From positions 19,898 to 83,897 of the forward strand of contig CAILCG010000023.1 of assembly GCA_903832665.1 (NCBI GenBank): a stretch of DNA of 64,000 nt, in the 5' to 3' direction. This stretch comes from an uncultured Methanomicrobiales archaeon. GTDB taxonomy: Archaea > Halobacteriota > Methanomicrobia > Methanomicrobiales > Methanospirillaceae. The translations under genes were made by a program, and so were the position numbers. The notes beneath the pieces were generated by a model, which was not told the origin of the DNA, ran no database searches, and saw only the letters and a program-made list of their open reading frames with translations. This document shows, piece by piece, positions 36,733 through 45,481 of this stretch; position 1 is the stretch's first letter; the number at the start of each line of letters is the position of its first letter.

Positions 36733-37742
36733 GGATTCACCACATTCAGAGTAATAATCAGGTACTTATCAGTGACTTTCGGTTCATCCAATTTCTGTTG
36801 AAGAACATTTAAAGCTGAAAATCCTGTCAATACGCCATTATCAACCCAGATGGGATCGAGGAAAACCTCGCCTTTTTTGTTTGTGTAGCGATTCGTCCCT
36901 TCTTTTTGGGTTATTTCAAAAATATTGTTCTGGTCAGGATATTGTAAGAGTATCTTGTACATGTCGCTGGTCATTCCCGCGGTCTTGGAACGGTTCAGAG
37001 ATATGCTGAATATCCCGTCGGAACTAACAGGAATCGTCGTAATATCGAGAGAATTTTCACTGAAGAACCAGACGCGGATACGATTGACGTCATACGAATC
37101 GTTCAGGGTATATGGTTCTCCCCGAACAACCGTATAGTGGATATCCTGCTTGATTGCCGAAGGCTGAGGCCCGGTTTTTACATAAAAGTTCGTTTCGCCA
37201 AAAATCGTCGGATTCCCGGCCGTGACAGATATAATATACTTGGCGTACGGATGCGTCCCGGACATACTGGCCCTGTACGACCAGGTATTATTTCCCCGAT
37301 CCCCTGCCGTTACATTGGCGTGGCCGGAAATACTCCAGAACTTACAATCCAATCCCAATGGACAGGTATGTAATTGTTCATAAACCTGAACTAATAGGAT
37401 CGAGCCAGGATCCAAATTCGTGTGGCCGGTAATTACAGGAGAATCCCATACGTATTGATCGCTGATAGGATCTACAGTGATCCACGAGAAAGTATTGTTT
37501 TGAGGAGTTTTAAATGATGGAAATGGAGTTGTGACTTTAGTTGGAAAATTGCCTGGTCCCGTACCTACACTGCCCGTTGCGAGCGCTGCTGGAATCCGGC
37601 TCGTGACCTCAAGGATAGTTACATTTTGTGTGATCTCATTCCCACCACTCTTCATACCCTCTCCACCCATCATGCACCCCACCGCTAACAACACCGCCAC
37701 CATCACCAGCACCAGGGCAAGCGTTACACGCATGGGAGTCAT
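36729..37742 (-). CDS. Lipoprotein with Ig-like extracellular region, unknown function
   Basis: About 337 residues from ATG 37742 (the track adds six). Signal peptide MTPMRVTLALVLVMVAVLLAVGC with lipobox is almost the same as in the downstream gene, also at DNA level. The mature protein has many Asn-Thr/Ser sequons and beta-rich sequence such as WSYRASMSGTHPYAKYIISV, resembling methanogen surface proteins. No enzyme motif. First gene of the pair. Confidence 0.65.
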   Translation of the reverse strand: MTPMRVTLALVLVMVAVLLAVGCMMGGEGMKSGGNEITQNVTILEVTSRIPAALATGSVGTGPGNFPTKVTTPFPSFKTPQNNTFSWITVDPISDQYVWDSPVITGHTNLDPGSILLVQVYEQLHTCPLGLDCKFWSISGHANVTAGDRGNNTWSYRASMSGTHPYAKYIISVTAGNPTIFGETNFYVKTGPQPSAIKQDIHYTVVRGEPYTLNDSYDVNRIRVWFFSENSLDITTIPVSSDGIFSISLNRSKTAGMTSDMYKILLQYPDQNNIFEITQKEGTNRYTNKKGEVFLDPIWVDNGVLTGFSALNVLQQKLDEPKVTDKYLIITLNVVNP

Positions 37743-38005
37743 GGGGCGGTCAGCAGTCAAAAGAATTACCTGAGCAAAAAATCAGTCCAATCGGGTAAAT
37801 ATTTTGTGAAATATTTTTGAGCCCGGTCCATAATCCGCCACGAGGGCGCCCGGTCGTGGCGTCGCGGTTCATCATCTTTCGGGCGCGTGCCACCGGTTCA
37901 AAAAAAACAGATGGACCTCTACTGCACACTACAAGCGGTTTCCCGGACCCGGTTCCCGGAAGTCCGAATCCGGTCGCCCCCGGATTCCGCTTCATCCAAA
38001 TATCG
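37743..38005. other. Gene-free DNA upstream of the lipoprotein pair
   Basis: The start of a 990-base gap without credible ORF. It probably holds the lipoprotein promoter (minus-strand AT-rich stretch near 37770-37820). Confidence 0.4.
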
Positions 38006-38222
38006 CCCGTACCCTATTCCAGCCCCGTAATGCTGCTAAATACAGTGGGTATAATTCTGACGTTAAAAGAAGCCGGCATCCCTGAATTACCGCGTCACAT
38101 TCAGGAATTACTGCTTCCCAGGCAGTCCCAGCCCTCTTTCAGGCCAAAGTTCTCCGACGGAGAACCGGATTCCGGAAAGGGTATTTCTCACGCTATCCCG
38201 GTTTCCCACTCTATCCAACGTA
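38006..38222. repeat. Non-coding direct repeat, copy 1
   Basis: Aligns along its whole length with 38314-38530: shared blocks include TTCCAGCCCC, GCTGCTAAA, AATTACCGCGTCA, TCTCCGACGGAGAA and GGAAAGGGTAT, in the same order and spacing. TCTCCGACGGAGA is itself palindromic. No ORF crosses the copies. Confidence 0.8.
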
Positions 38223-38313
38223 ACCCCGGAATTATATCCTCCTTTTAGCTACCGGTTTCCGGAAGATCAGATCCCAGAACAAAGCCACGAGTTCCGCCAC
38301 CTCCTGAATCACG

Positions 38314-38530
38314 GCCGGGACCCTGTTCCAGCCCCATACGGCTGCTAAACACTGTGGGTGTAATACCGACGTAAAAACCGACAGACCTGACCAAATTACC
38401 GCGTCATTTTCCTGAATTACCGCTTCCCGGGCAATCCCGACTCTCTTTCGGGCCAAAGGTCTCCGACGGAGAACGGCATCCTGGAAAGGGTATCTCACCG
38501 GAACCCTGAATTTCCCGGTTCTTCGAAGGT
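38314..38530. repeat. Non-coding direct repeat, copy 2
   Basis: Second copy of the block at 38006-38222, about 308 bases to the right, with many substitutions. The remaining DNA to 38734 is AT-rich and shows no gene. Confidence 0.8.
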
Positions 38531-38734
38531 AAAAGGAGTTTATACACCCTCCCGGAAGGAGATCAGAAGCACCGGCTCACCCCTCGTGCTTCGTTAATTC
38601 CCCGGGAGCGTCAGATCTTTTTCCCTAAATAAATCCGGAAAAAATCCGGAACTATTTTCCCGGCTCACAAAAAAAACTCCCGCCCGGAAAAATTTCCAAA
38701 AATATTTCCCCCGCTTCACGCGAAAGACCGCCTC

Positions 38735-39097
38735 CTAAACCTTCACCGCAAGCGGCCGTCCGTCCCGCCCCAGCTCCAGGATCGCATCAATAGTTACGCG
38801 GAAGAACCGCCAGGTGCCGTACCGCGAGCGGAGCCAAAGTTCGCACGAGATGGCAGAGTCCTGCGTGATCAACCGGAGCCGCCCGATCTCATCATTGCAG
38901 TCCCACGCAACATCCTCCAGCATCGCCAGGATGTGCTCGGAGAATTTCACGCGGACGAAGGCCACCGGCTTTGTCCCTGCTATCGTAAAATCGTACAGCG
39001 ACTCCGGACCACTCTCGGCCATCTGTACCATACCGCGTAACCGTGCGATGGGGATCGCGTCGCGGATAGTCAGGTACGGCCACCGCCCGCGGCTCAT
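38735..39097 (-). CDS. Small conserved-looking protein of unknown function
   Basis: 120 residues, soluble. Hydrophilic with regular hydrophobic spacing (VRVKFSEHILAMLEDVAW, ELWLRSRYGTWRFFRV), coding-like GC pattern and a codon bias like the core genes. No family, motif or membrane segment identified. Start ATG 39097. Confidence 0.55.
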   Translation of the reverse strand: MSRGRWPYLTIRDAIPIARLRGMVQMAESGPESLYDFTIAGTKPVAFVRVKFSEHILAMLEDVAWDCNDEIGRLRLITQDSAISCELWLRSRYGTWRFFRVTIDAILELGRDGRPLAVKV

Positions 39098-39514
39098 GGG
39101 ACACGACCCCGGCCCGATCTTCCGGATGCGGCTGACGGATCCGGAGAAATATCCGGAGGACTGACGAGACCTTCCGGCTGTGCAGGGACAGCGGTTCTCC
39201 GGAACATGTCAGCGGGAACAATGCACTCCGCTTCACCGGGATTCTGCCCGTTGCCTGAGGAGAGGACAAACGGTGGAGAAATGATGATGCAGCACATATG
39301 GCAGAAGAAGACAACAGGTTTCATGAAATATTTTTATGATGGATACAGTTCCCCCAATGAACCGAGAAGTTATAGGAAAGGCCGGGGAATCATTCACGAT
39401 ATCCGGTATTGTCCCGGTACGGCGAAATTGGGAAATTAAGTGACACAACTCGCAAGCAGGAAGTTGCACATGCTAAGTGTGCCCACATAGTATGCATCAG
39501 GAAACGAAAAAATA
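39098..39514. other. Intergenic region without recognised gene
   Basis: Two short antiparallel ORFs (39206-39439 and 39233-39469) overlap each other and have no protein-like features. Nothing else seen. Confidence 0.5.
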
Positions 39515-39907
39515 TCAATACCCGATGACAGTCAGTTCCGGGATCTTTTCAAAATGCCCGTCACGGGTCACAATCTCCCCATCAAAACAAAGTGCAGCAG
39601 CCGCGATAACCTGATCAAAATCCCCTATAGGACTTCCCCTATCCAGAAGCGCAGCGGACAGATAGCCGAATGCATGATATATATCATTGCCAAACGGGAT
39701 CTCCTCAAACGCTGCCAATACTTCCAGTACTTCTTCAACATTTTCTTTCACCCGGAGAGAACGATAGGCACCTTCAAAGAGTTTAAGCGCATTTACTGGC
39801 GTAATATAAAGCACTTTTTCTTCAGATTCCAGCTCCTGAAGTTTTGCAAGAGCCTTCGTATCATGCCGGATAATATCTACAATAAATGAGGTATCAGCAA
39901 CCGGCAT
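39515..39907 (-). CDS. vapC: VapC-type PIN domain RNase toxin
   Basis: 130 residues with the PIN acidic residues: VADTSFIVDIIR (first Asp), LFEGAYRSL (Glu), IGDFDQVIAAAAL (Asp) and IVTRDGHFEKIP (final Asp). Endoribonuclease toxin of a type II pair. Its start touches the VapB stop. Confidence 0.93.
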   Translation of the reverse strand: MPVADTSFIVDIIRHDTKALAKLQELESEEKVLYITPVNALKLFEGAYRSLRVKENVEEVLEVLAAFEEIPFGNDIYHAFGYLSAALLDRGSPIGDFDQVIAAAALCFDGEIVTRDGHFEKIPELTVIGY

Positions 39908-40134
39908 CAGAACTCGACCCTGCGAAGCGAGCTGCGTCTCATCTCTTTGGATACCTGTTCTATAGAATCTGCAAGTTCAGGGTTCGCACCAATCTCTTTA
40001 AGAACTTCTGAAAGTTTTTTCTTTTTCGGAAGGTGTTTTATGATCACATCGGAGAAGCTGGCTTTCTCATCCTTCTTCAGGTCTTTTAACCGATCGTACG
40101 CCTCCTCCGTGATGCTGATGGTTTTTGTTGACAT
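39907..40134 (-). CDS. vapB: VapB-type antitoxin (COG1753/DUF217)
   Basis: 75 residues from ATG 40134; the track ORF reaches 50 residues further without reason. [17 protein letters not shown] is the ribbon-helix-helix-like DNA-binding part, and the C-terminal half binds the toxin. It should also repress the pair's promoter. Confidence 0.88.
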   Translation of the reverse strand: MSTKTISITEEAYDRLKDLKKDEKASFSDVIIKHLPKKKKLSEVLKEIGANPELADSIEQVSKEMRRSSLRRVEF

Positions 40135-40241
40135 GATCAGTTCTGTGTATGTATGTGTATTTAATAATAATTCACGGTTCAGCACGACCTCCAAATAACC
40201 CCCCCCGATTTTTCTTTTTGCATTCCACAGATTTTCCCAAA

Positions 40242-40320
40242 GGGGGGTAGGTACCCCTCCGGTACATGAGGGGCCCCACTCCAAAAAGTGAGCGGGGGAT
40301 ACCTGCCCACCCTACCCCCC
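40242..40320. repeat. Nested inverted repeats
   Basis: GGGGGGTAGG at 40242-40251 pairs perfectly with CCTACCCCCC at 40311-40320; inside, ATGAGGGG and a GGGGCCCC palindrome add further pairing. May be a strong hairpin or the edge of a lost element, as a truncated gene pair begins 50 bases further right. Confidence 0.55.
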
Positions 40321-40366
40321 TCATGGAAAAGACAAGGTACCACCCCCCAAGGTTTGTAACGCAGCC

Positions 40367-40594
40367 CTACCCCAGCTCAAAAGTAGTAACCCCGAAGATC
40401 TCGTCCAGAGGGAGAGGCACGGGATCCGGCGTCGTATAGAGCCGGGCCGTAAAGAAGACCGGCGTCATCTTCCGGTCCTGCACCAGCGCAACGGCTGCGG
40501 TGTTCGGGACCGGAATATCGAGATAGAACTGCTCGCCGGGGATCCCCGCGATAAGCGCATCGAGCAGCCGTTCGGCGGTTGCCCTCTGCCCGGG
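40367..40594 (-). pseudogene. C-terminal fragment of a GNAT acetyltransferase
   Basis: An open frame of 75 codons not in the track, with no start codon of its own, ending in a normal stop at 40367. It contains ERLLDALIAGIPGEQFYLDI and ends VPLPLDEIFGVTTFELG, matching the C-terminal half of GNAT proteins of the Acetyltransf_18 (YitH/HolE) kind. The acetyl-CoA-binding N-terminal half is absent: the frame meets a TAG at 40595-40597. Right of that point the DNA belongs to the oppositely oriented TauE gene. Confidence 0.65.
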
Positions 40595-41195
40595 CTATCT
40601 CGGCGGGGCACTGGCCCAGAGAGGAAACCTCGCGGGGCAGGGACGGCGCCTCCGGGTGCTCCTGCCCGTGGGCATTGCCGGGGGTATCACCGGCGGGATC
40701 CTGCTGGTCGTGGTCAGTGAGCAGATCTTTCATTTCCTGGTACCGTTCCTGATCCTCTTTGCATCGCTGCTCCTTGCGGTGCAGGACCGGATCCGTGACA
40801 GGATTCTCCGGATGGCGCACCGGGAACTCAGTACTCCGGACGAGGTGAAACGGGCAGTCATCCCGACAGGTCTTGCGTCGGTCTATGGGGGCTACTTTGG
40901 CGCGGGACAGAGTGTGATCACGCTCTCCGTGCTCGGGCTCTTCCTTGACGACACCCTGACCCGGCTCAATGCCCTCAAGCAGTGCATTGCCTTGAGTTCC
41001 AATTGTGCGGCCGCGATCTACTTCCTCTTCTCGGGCATGATTCTCTGGCCGGTTGCCGGCTGCATGGCGGTGGGTGCCCTGGCCGGTGGCGCAGCCGGGG
41101 GAAGATTTGCAGCACGCATCAACCCGGTCCTGCTCCAGTGGACAATCGTCTCATTCGGGACCGGTATCGGGATCATCCTTCTCGCGCAGGGGTAA
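40575..41195 (+). pseudogene. TauE/SafE family permease, N-terminus missing
   Basis: About 206 residues with several membrane helices and the family motif VALCPGYLGGALA at its left end, then VYGGYFGAGQ and GAAGGRFAARINP. TauE/SafE proteins are about 250 residues with the VAL-PGY motif near residue 80, so roughly the first third is missing. Left of the motif the frame runs into the GNAT fragment. A GTG at 40656 could start a shorter product, but it would lack several helices. Transports sulfite, taurine or related anions in known members. Confidence 0.75.
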
Positions 41196-41242
41196 GCCGG
41201 TACGCGACAGGATGGTTTTGAACGGGGACAAAAAAAAGAGAT

Positions 41243-42019
41243 TTACAGGGCATTGACCAGCGATCGCCGGGTGATGATGCCGAAGAGCTTGCCCCCGTCA
41301 ATGACGGCAATCGAACTGATGTTCTTTTTTATCATCGTGTCAATGACCCCGGTAACGGCAGCGGTTCGCTCCACCGTCAGGAGAGGGGCACTCATGATGT
41401 CCTTGACGAGCAGGTTCCGGATCCGGTGATCCTGGTGGTTGTCATCAACCGATTTGCGGAACTGGCGCATGGCAATCGCCACATCGGTCTCCGTAACAAT
41501 CCCGACAAACTTGTCGTGTTCGGTCACGATAAACCGGGTGATATGATCGTCGAGCATCCGGCGCCGCAGGTGAACGACCCGTTCGGATGCTTCAATGGTG
41601 ACTGCCTTCTCCACCACCGTATCGATGTCGCTCTCCGGCCGGATTTTCTTGAGCAGGTCAACGGCCCCGACCTGGCCGATGAGATTGTGATCCCCGTCAT
41701 ACACCACGACCAGCTTGTAGCGCTGGAGCAGCGGGATGAGCACGTTGATGCTCTCGTCCGGATAGACGCTGGTGAAGTCCTCCTCGACAACGTTGGCTAC
41801 ATGGATTGAGGTGGGGGCGAGATCGGCATTCTGCTTGCTTCCCAGCTTCTCGGCAATGGCCTGCCTCGAGACCGTGCCGATGACGGAATTATTGTGTACG
41901 GCTATCAGGGGGTCGATGCCCTCTGCGAGCATCTTATCGAGTGCCTCGGTGATCTTTGCCGATTTGGCTATGGAGGTCGGTTTTACCATTACATCTTTGA
42001 TAAAAACTTCTTTTGTCAT
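41243..42019 (-). CDS. Four-CBS-domain protein
   Basis: 258 residues forming four CBS motifs (two Bateman modules), for example VKDIMSAPLLTVERTAAVTGVIDTM and KLFGIITRRSLVN at the end. No other domain. CBS pairs bind adenosyl ligands (AMP, ATP, SAM) and act as sensors. Last gene of a five-gene CBS array; its start overlaps the next gene's stop by 4 bases. Confidence 0.92.
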   Translation of the reverse strand: MTKEVFIKDVMVKPTSIAKSAKITEALDKMLAEGIDPLIAVHNNSVIGTVSRQAIAEKLGSKQNADLAPTSIHVANVVEEDFTSVYPDESINVLIPLLQRYKLVVVYDGDHNLIGQVGAVDLLKKIRPESDIDTVVEKAVTIEASERVVHLRRRMLDDHITRFIVTEHDKFVGIVTETDVAIAMRQFRKSVDDNHQDHRIRNLLVKDIMSAPLLTVERTAAVTGVIDTMIKKNISSIAVIDGGKLFGIITRRSLVNAL

Positions 42020-42864
42020 TTCGCCACTTCCTTTATGATATCATCGCGTTTTAAAATCCCGGAAATCGTGTTCTTCTCCATGACAACAAGGCTGTTGACA
42101 TGATGTCTGTCCATCAGTGCGATCGCTTCAGGGAGAGAAGTTGCAGCAGGTACCGTGACAACGGGACTCGTCATCACGTCCTCTGCGGTCACCGATGCGA
42201 CCATGAGCGAGCTCTGCCCGCGTGTCCCGTTCGCGTTTTCACGTCTCATTATGGCTACGTCTTTTCCCACCACACCTGATATCTTGGGCTCATCTTCATA
42301 GAATGCAAGGTTCGTTTCAGTAATGATTCCGGCAGGCTCGCCATCATCGTCCATCACCAGCACCTTGTCATTGCGTTCACGCATCACGCTGATCACATGA
42401 TCGAGCGAATGGTAGCGGTTGACCGTCACCACGTCCTCCATCACGTCCCGCACCGGGAGGTGCAAACCCCGGACAAGGGCTGATTTCATCAGATCGGTCT
42501 TGGTGATGATCCCCACAACGGATCCTCCTTCAACCACAGGGACGCTGCTGAAATTCCGTTCGGAAAACAGCTTTGCAATCGCATGGATCCCGGTACCGGG
42601 ATCGATCGTCGCGGGGTTTTCCGTGGCAAGGGCGCCCACCGGGATCCGGTCGAGCGGGCGCCGCCTCCATGCCGGTTCACCCTGTTTAAGGCGATAGGCG
42701 ATATCTTTTTTCGTAAGGATTCCGGTGAGATTCCCGTCTTCCATCACCAGGATGCGGGAGATCTTGTGCCTCACCATCAGGTTCCGGGCGTGGGCCACAG
42801 TTGCATCCGGCGAGACGAAATAGACCGGTGCGGTCATTACATCGCGTGCGAACATGGTAATCAT
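42016..42864 (-). CDS. Four-CBS-domain protein
   Basis: 282 residues, four CBS motifs; the first (ARDVMTAPVYFVSPDATVAHARNLM) and the last (AEDVMTSPVVTVPAATSLPEAIALM) are clear. No catalytic domain. 4-base overlaps on both sides suggest coupled translation with its neighbours. Confidence 0.92.
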   Translation of the reverse strand: MITMFARDVMTAPVYFVSPDATVAHARNLMVRHKISRILVMEDGNLTGILTKKDIAYRLKQGEPAWRRRPLDRIPVGALATENPATIDPGTGIHAIAKLFSERNFSSVPVVEGGSVVGIITKTDLMKSALVRGLHLPVRDVMEDVVTVNRYHSLDHVISVMRERNDKVLVMDDDGEPAGIITETNLAFYEDEPKISGVVGKDVAIMRRENANGTRGQSSLMVASVTAEDVMTSPVVTVPAATSLPEAIALMDRHHVNSLVVMEKNTISGILKRDDIIKEVAK

Positions 42865-43802
42865 CCCCTCGCAAATGCCCGGACCAGGTCGAACTCCGTC
42901 ACGAGCCCGATCAGCCGGGAATCCTCAATCACGGGTAATGCCCCGATATTCTTCTCCAGCATCTCGCGGGCAGCCTCGTTGATGCTCCGTTCCGGTGTTG
43001 TGGTGATGAGGGTGCCGTTGATCAGGGTACGGATCGGGAGTCCCATCCCTTCAGAGACGTTTCCGGTAGTCATTCGCGAGAAGACGTCCCTACTGCCGAG
43101 ATAGCACATCAGGTCGGTTGCCGTGACAATCCCGTACATGACATCATCGCTCACGACCGGTAAACGGCGGAACCGGTAGGTCGTCATATCCCGGGCAACG
43201 GTCTCGATCGGGGTCTCGGGTGCAATCACCCGCAGGGGAGAACTCATCACATCCTCGACGCTGAGCGAACTCTGCTGTGCTGCCAGTACCCGGACCACAT
43301 CCCGTTCGGTCACAATCCCGGTAAGCACCCCGTCATGATCCAGGATAGGGAGCCCCCCGATCCGTTTTTCTACAATCTCCTGTACCGCATCGCGGATGGT
43401 TGCCTCGTGCGAGAGCGTAACAACCTGCTGCGTCATGATGGTGCGGACATTTTCATTCAGTGCCGAGAGCAGGTTGCCCCCGTGTTTGACCTGGACGAGT
43501 TTGTACTTGTCACCTCCACCCATGAAATTGATCACATCGCCCGACGCGACGATTCCCCGCAGTTTCCTGGTGCCGGCGTCCGTTACCGGAAGCCTCCGGA
43601 AGCCGCACTTAGTCATCTGTTCAACGGCCGCGATGATACTTGTCGAAGGAGGCACCGAAATGACGTCATGGGTTGCGATCGCCATGATCTCTCCTTCCTG
43701 TTCAGCAATATGTGACTTGAACTCAACCGGCCCGCGGTCGAGTTTTCCCTGCATCTTCAAGAGCCTGTCGCCCTGTTTGATGCCCCGGTTATTCTGGTGC
43801 AT
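42861..43802 (-). CDS. Four-CBS-domain protein with N-terminal extension
   Basis: About 313 residues from ATG 43802, which has an AGGTGAG ribosome-binding motif directly upstream. A 40-residue N-terminal extension precedes four CBS motifs (ATHDVISVPPSTSIIAAVEQM through NGTLITTTPERSINEAAREML). Third in the array; 98 bases separate it from the gene upstream. Confidence 0.9.
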   Translation of the reverse strand: MHQNNRGIKQGDRLLKMQGKLDRGPVEFKSHIAEQEGEIMAIATHDVISVPPSTSIIAAVEQMTKCGFRRLPVTDAGTRKLRGIVASGDVINFMGGGDKYKLVQVKHGGNLLSALNENVRTIMTQQVVTLSHEATIRDAVQEIVEKRIGGLPILDHDGVLTGIVTERDVVRVLAAQQSSLSVEDVMSSPLRVIAPETPIETVARDMTTYRFRRLPVVSDDVMYGIVTATDLMCYLGSRDVFSRMTTGNVSEGMGLPIRTLINGTLITTTPERSINEAAREMLEKNIGALPVIEDSRLIGLVTEFDLVRAFARG

Positions 43803-43900
43803 TCTCACCTCGTGTAGGTCATCTGGACCCGTATTGTTATTGGCCTGGACTTAATTTTCCAGAGGTATCCTGTCCGCTTTTTGATTTTGCTGCCGGTGCT

Positions 43901-44648
43901 TTATGCAAGCGCAGCAAGGATGTCGTGCCGGTCAACGATCCCGACAAGGGACTCTCCCTTAAGAACGGGAAGACGGCTGACATCATGTTTTACGAGCAGT
44001 TCTGCTGCATGGGAGATCGGCTCATCAGGCGCGATCGTGACCACCTCATGGGTCATCACATCCTCTATCGTTGTGTGGGCATGCTGGGCAACAACTGACC
44101 GGACCCGTTGGGAACCGATCAGGTCGCGCCGTGAGATGATGCCGACAAGCCGCTTCTTGTGAACAACGGGAAATGCTGTGAACCCGCTCTCGATGATCAG
44201 TGCCTGGATCTTCTGGAGTTCATCGGCGGGGTCCGCGGTCACCACTTTGTTGTTCATGCGTGAGGCAACCGTCCCGTGCAGTTCATGGCGCGAGATGATC
44301 ACGGGAAAGAGTGCCGAAAGAAGCACTCCTCCCCGCAGGTGATGCGTGGAATCAACCACAGCAGCACTATCCGTATGGAAGCTTCGCATGTCTTTGCCAC
44401 CTGTTCGATCGAGTCTTCGGACGTACCACCGGTGCATCCTTCACGTATCCCTCAACCGTCACATTTGATTTTGTTGCAGTTACCCGCAACCCGTCCGTGA
44501 GGTCGATATAGCCGATGAGGGTTTTTTTCCCGTCCACCACATAGACTTCACGGAACCGGTCATCTCTGAGAATCTGCCGTGCCTTGGTGATCTGGTCGTT
44601 GTTTTTCAGCACAGGAATCTCTATGACGAAATCCTGTGCTGACTTCAT
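43901..44648 (-). pseudogene. Four-CBS-domain protein broken by two 1-base deletions
   Basis: Two track ORFs (44367-44648 and 43901-44437) are parts of one gene. Adding one G in CGTCC-GAAGAC (near 44423) and one G in AAA-GACATG (near 44397) restores the continuous segment EDSIEQVAKDMRSF and a 249-residue protein with four CBS motifs (first MKSAQDFVIEIPVLKNN, last IEDVMTHEVVTIAPDEPI). 748 bases is two short of a multiple of three, as expected. Overlaps the next gene upstream by 4 bases. Confidence 0.8.
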
Positions 44649-45211
44649 GTGATTTTATCCTCGTCACGGCAGCTGAGACAGAGCATTGCCCCGTCCACCC
44701 GCTTAAGGTCATCAGACATCTGACTGCAGCGGTCACAGACCCCCTGCTCAATGAGCTCTTCGCGGTTGATCTCCATGAGATCCTCCAGCAGGTCATTGAG
44801 TTCGGTGGAGACGGTAAGGAGATCCCGGACCGTAACAATACCGATCACTTCGTTGCAGTTATCCACAACGGGGAGCCTCCTCACCTTATACTTGACCATC
44901 ATATGGGCTGCATCGCCGGATGTTTTATCCACACTCACCGTAATGAGTGGCGTGCTCATGATTTCATTCACGTGAACTTTGCTCGGTTTGAGATCCTTTG
45001 CCACCACCTTGCAGTTGATGTCTTCCTCGGTAACAATGCCAATGGGCTTGTTATTTTCAAGGATGATTACGCTGCCGACTCCTTCCTGGCACATCGCCTT
45101 GGCTGCCTTTGCTACCGTGGCTTCAATGCCGATCATAGTCGGGTTGCGTTTCATCACCTCCCCGATAGGGACGTGGGTTTCAAACCGGATTGCGTCGGAT
45201 GTCTTTTTCAC
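44645..45211 (-). CDS. CBS-pair protein with C-terminal zinc ribbon
   Basis: 188 residues: two CBS motifs (IGEVMKRNPTMIGIEATVAKAA and VNEIMSTPLITVSVDKTSG) and then a zinc ribbon with CDRCSQM and CLSCRDE. First gene of the CBS array. The ribbon suggests contact with nucleic acid or protein, so it may be the regulatory outlet of the group. Confidence 0.9.
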   Translation of the reverse strand: MKKTSDAIRFETHVPIGEVMKRNPTMIGIEATVAKAAKAMCQEGVGSVIILENNKPIGIVTEEDINCKVVAKDLKPSKVHVNEIMSTPLITVSVDKTSGDAAHMMVKYKVRRLPVVDNCNEVIGIVTVRDLLTVSTELNDLLEDLMEINREELIEQGVCDRCSQMSDDLKRVDGAMLCLSCRDEDKIT

Positions 45212-45270
45212 GAGTCACCTCCTTGGGTGCGTTTTGTTCTGATGTTGTTACAATTAGCATACTCCCATCC

Positions 45271-45282
45271 CCTTGTATAAAT
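45271..45282 (-). promoter_or_regulatory. TATA box of the CBS array
   Basis: On the minus strand ATTTATACAAGG. Transcription would begin near 45248, giving a leader of about 37 bases before the ATG at 45211. Confidence 0.5.
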
Positions 45283-45443
45283 CCATTGTGGCAGTGCCAT
45301 ACCGCAATGCACGAGAGTAATAAGGACGAGATATTCTTCCGGGAGGCCGCTCGGAGATCTACGGCGACTGCCTGTCAAAAAAAATACGAGAAACCTAATA
45401 AACTGCGTATTCAATACACTACTAACGAATCATGGTGAATTCT

Positions 45444-45459
45444 TTGTACCCAGGTACAA
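45444..45459. promoter_or_regulatory. Perfect palindrome upstream of the Era-like GTPase gene
   Basis: TTGTACC and GGTACAA separated by CA, 22 bases before the GTPase ATG. Could be an operator or a hairpin at the transcript 5' end. Confidence 0.4.
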
Positions 45460-45481
45460 TGCGTAACCAACGAGGTGCATA

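Noticed and set aside
39206-39469. Two small overlapping ORFs on opposite strands
   Set aside because: Neither has a ribosome-binding motif or protein-like pattern; left as intergenic.
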